6,262 nt of DNA from JAFGTE01 sp965369305. GTDB lineage: Bacteria; Patescibacteriota; Gracilibacteria; UM-FILTER-43-11. Below the pieces are notes generated by a model. That model was not told where the DNA came from, did not search any database, and saw only the letters and a list, made by a program, of their open reading frames with translations. Location of the stretch: contig CBDUQG010000060.1 in the NCBI GenBank assembly GCA_965369305.1, positions 1 through 6,262 of the forward strand, written 5' to 3'. Shown here piece after piece: positions 4,333-6,262 of this stretch (position 1 is the stretch's first letter; each line of letters begins with the position of its first letter). Position numbers and translations under genes: made by a program.

Positions 4333-6262
4333 ATGAAACGTCTACAAAAACTCATCAAAGGAATGCTCATTGCCGTCATGCTCACCATGACCTTGAGCCT
4401 AGCCTCAAATATCTTACCCCAAAACGGCTTCACGGCTGTGCCGTTCGCTTATGCGCAGGAAGGAGACGAGGCTGAGCCTGAAAAGACCTTTGAAGAGAAG
4501 GCGGCCCCCCTACCTGAACCTAAAGGCCCGCAGAATCAACAGAATTCTGAAGATATTGTGAAGCAGGTAGCTAATCTAGCCAGCAAAACACACCGGCTCT
4601 TTGCTCCACTGATCAACTTCTTCTCATACCAGATCGGGAACTTCCTGGGGCATGACTACGTTTTTGGTGGACCCATGGGTGACATGCTCCAGAAAATCTG
4701 GGTGATTAGCCGGAATCTGGTGAATATCGCCTTTGTGTTCTTGTTACTTTGGATGGCACTTAAAGAAATCTTTGCCATCGGGCAGGAAAGCGAGCTTAAG
4801 AAGAATATGATCAAGTTCGTACTGCTGCTAGTGGCCGTGAACTTTTCATGGCTGGGCACCAAGCTGGTGCTTGATGCGGCCAGTGTGGTGACACATGTGG
4901 TTTTTGCCATTCCGTCGGGAATCAGTGACCCGCCAGCTTATGGCCAGTGTACCGTTAATGACCCACAGCAACCGATTACAGGCTCTTGCTACCCCACAAC
5001 CATCATTGCTCCCACTGATGCCGGTGAGAGCACCCCTCTTTACTGGGAGGACAACGGAGAGGCAACTGATGACTGTAGTCGCGTAAAAGAAGCCTATTCG
5101 GGAACCAGTGAGTCGGCGTATAAGGAAGATGGCACACGCAACTCGGAGGCTTCCGATACCAACAAAAAGTTTCAAGGGCGTACATCTATTTGTGTAGAAA
5201 ACCTGAACCTATTGAGTTATGACCAGAATACCGCTGTGATCTATCTAACTTACGGCATGGCCCGTATTCAGAATCTGGTGAATGCGACTGCCGGTAATGA
5301 CCCGGTCCAGCTTTCGGTGGGGGTCCTTATGTCGCTCATTATTCAGCTGGCCTATACTATTGCTCTACTTGCCTTGTTCATTGCCCTTGTCATTCGTATG
5401 GCCATGCTCTGGTTCTTTGTTGCCTTTTCGCCTTTCCTGGTTCTGGTGATATGGTTTAGTGGTGCTGAGGACAAGGACTTTGGTGAGTTTAAATTTGGCT
5501 TCAAGGAATTCATCAACTGGGCCTTTGTGCCAGCTCGCGTGGGGGCTGTCTTTGCTATCAGCTTCATCATGATTTCGGCCGGTCAGTCGGTGGGCAGTGT
5601 CAAAACGACCTTGTTTGACAATGTGGTTTCCCGTTCAGGCTTTACCTTCAAGATTCTGGAACCTCAATCCCTATTTATGGGCATTGACGGTCTGCAGAAC
5701 TTTATCTGGCTCCTGATGAGCCTCGTCATTCTATGGCTCGGCGTCTTTGCGGTTCTTTCTAAGATGAGCATCGTGAATAAGGTGACCGACCGCATTAATG
5801 ATTATGGTAAGAGTGTCGGTAAGCTCGTGGCTACCTCACCATACTGGGCGCCTGTTCTCCCACTTGGTAAAGGTGGTGAAAAGACATCTGTTCGTGAGCA
5901 GCTTAGAGGTGTTGACCTTAGAGGCAAACTCGAAAGCTACGCAGGCGTGCAGCAGCAAACTAGTGAAGCCAGACAGCTTCAGAGTAAAGCCGGGACCGCC
6001 CGCGCCAAAGAAGCCGTTAGTGGAGCGCTTACCAAAATTGGTACCGGAAGCTTCAGTAGCGGCGATGCAAACCGCGTGGCACTGGCTCATGGCTTCAAGG
6101 ACCTCAAACGCATGATGGCGATGGAGCGTGATGTGCTTAAAAAGGCCTTCACCAAATCAGGGATCAGCGAGGGTGATGCAGATAAGCTTTACGAAGCACT
6201 TCAAAAGGAATCTCGTGCCACCAAGGGGCTCACAGGAGCGCTGGATAGGACGAGCGCTAAGG
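4333..6262 (+). CDS. VirB6/TrbL-like polytopic membrane protein of a type IV secretion-like system (3' end cut)
   Basis: The frame is open for 643 codons to the window edge. It starts with a classic signal peptide: basic MKRLQKLIKG, a hydrophobic core, and likely cleavage after A39-Y-A41 before QEG. An acidic, proline-rich linker (42-75) follows. Membrane helices are likely near 122-148 (ISRNLVNIAFVFLLLW), 159-182 (AVNFSWLGTKLVLDA), 329-353, 357-376 (AMLWFFVAFSPFLVLVIW), 397-416 and 457-476. Between helices 2 and 3 lies a polar loop (about 194-316) holding all four cysteines seen (C206, C219, C248, C287). A long charged helical tail starts at about 477. A large central external loop between conserved helices resembles VirB6/TrbL channel proteins, and the RNL.N and NFS...K..D helix motifs fit versions I recall from Patescibacteria. 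VirB6 usually has five helices with its C-terminus inside; six are drawn here, so the tail's side is unresolved. The ATG is 4 bases after the upstream stop, with no Shine-Dalgarno; the signal peptide fixes this start. Coding is certain, the family moderately so. Confidence 0.88.
   Translation, partial: MKRLQKLIKGMLIAVMLTMTLSLASNILPQNGFTAVPFAYAQEGDEAEPEKTFEEKAAPLPEPKGPQNQQNSEDIVKQVANLASKTHRLFAPLINFFSYQIGNFLGHDYVFGGPMGDMLQKIWVISRNLVNIAFVFLLLWMALKEIFAIGQESELKKNMIKFVLLLVAVNFSWLGTKLVLDAASVVTHVVFAIPSGISDPPAYGQCTVNDPQQPITGSCYPTTIIAPTDAGESTPLYWEDNGEATDDCSRVKEAYSGTSESAYKEDGTRNSEASDTNKKFQGRTSICVENLNLLSYDQNTAVIYLTYGMARIQNLVNATAGNDPVQLSVGVLMSLIIQLAYTIALLALFIALVIRMAMLWFFVAFSPFLVLVIWFSGAEDKDFGEFKFGFKEFINWAFVPARVGAVFAISFIMISAGQSVGSVKTTLFDNVVSRSGFTFKILEPQSLFMGIDGLQNFIWLLMSLVILWLGVFAVLSKMSIVNKVTDRINDYGKSVGKLVATSPYWAPVLPLGKGGEKTSVREQLRGVDLRGKLESYAGVQQQTSEARQLQSKAGTARAKEAVSGALTKIGTGSFSSGDANRVALAHGFKDLKRMMAMERDVLKKAFTKSGISEGDADKLYEALQKESRATKGLTGALDRTSAK

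Noticed and set aside
4656..6115. Open frames at 4656-4910, 4846-5175, 5003-5185, 5352-5570, 5836-6090 (minus) and 4895-5086, 5798-6115 (plus)
   Set aside because: All lie inside the VirB6-like gene, which has a signal peptide, membrane helices and an uninterrupted frame to the window edge.
1738..6262. UGA recoded as glycine (genetic code 25), as in some related lineages
   Set aside because: No in-frame TGA occurs in over 1,800 codons, glycine is written with GGN throughout, and all stops are TAA. RF1 alone cannot decide the code, but nothing here calls for recoding.

Overview
The window is a compact, gene-dense bacterial segment (about half G+C by eye) with five protein-coding genes. It has no RNA genes, insertion sequences or CRISPR arrays. 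The gene families suggest Patescibacteria (the Candidate Phyla Radiation). The main evidence is a VirB6/TrbL-like membrane protein with the transmembrane signatures I associate with that group, preceded by a two-helix membrane protein with a PH-like tail that I also recall from those genomes. This is inference from remembered family patterns and has not been tested by a search. The standard genetic code is sufficient: every visible stop is TAA and no reading frame contains an internal TGA.

Left part (1-1132): a complete gene for peptide chain release factor 1 (prfA) on the minus strand, the only housekeeping gene here. The 61 bases beyond its stop hold a small GC hairpin but no clear terminator and no clear next gene. 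Centre left (1133-1234): a 102-base divergent intergenic region with a very good sigma-70-type promoter facing right (TTGATT, 17-base spacer, TATAAT with an extended -10 TG). Its predicted start point is only about 11 bases before the first ATG.

Right part (1235-6262): four tightly packed plus-strand genes, presumably one operon. They are (1) a 167-aa protein with two membrane helices and a cytoplasmic PH-like domain; (2) a 776-aa charged, mostly helical protein of no recognised family, starting inside the stop codon of gene 1 (TAATG); (3) an 85-aa very basic, apparently disordered protein with a C-terminal membrane helix, 2 bases further on; (4) a secreted or inserted polytopic protein resembling VirB6/TrbL, 4 bases further on, cut by the window edge. 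The simplest reading is the start of a cell-envelope secretion or DNA-transfer apparatus of type IV secretion descent. Gene 4 would be the inner-membrane channel component and genes 1 to 3 its lineage-specific partners. No ATPase (VirB4), coupling protein or pilin is inside the window, so the system assignment depends on what follows to the right.

Two features run through the window. None of the five start codons has a recognisable Shine-Dalgarno sequence. Several inverted repeats sit near the gene junctions of the operon (1640-1676, 1683-1703, 4021-4052) and could tune the relative output of the four genes.
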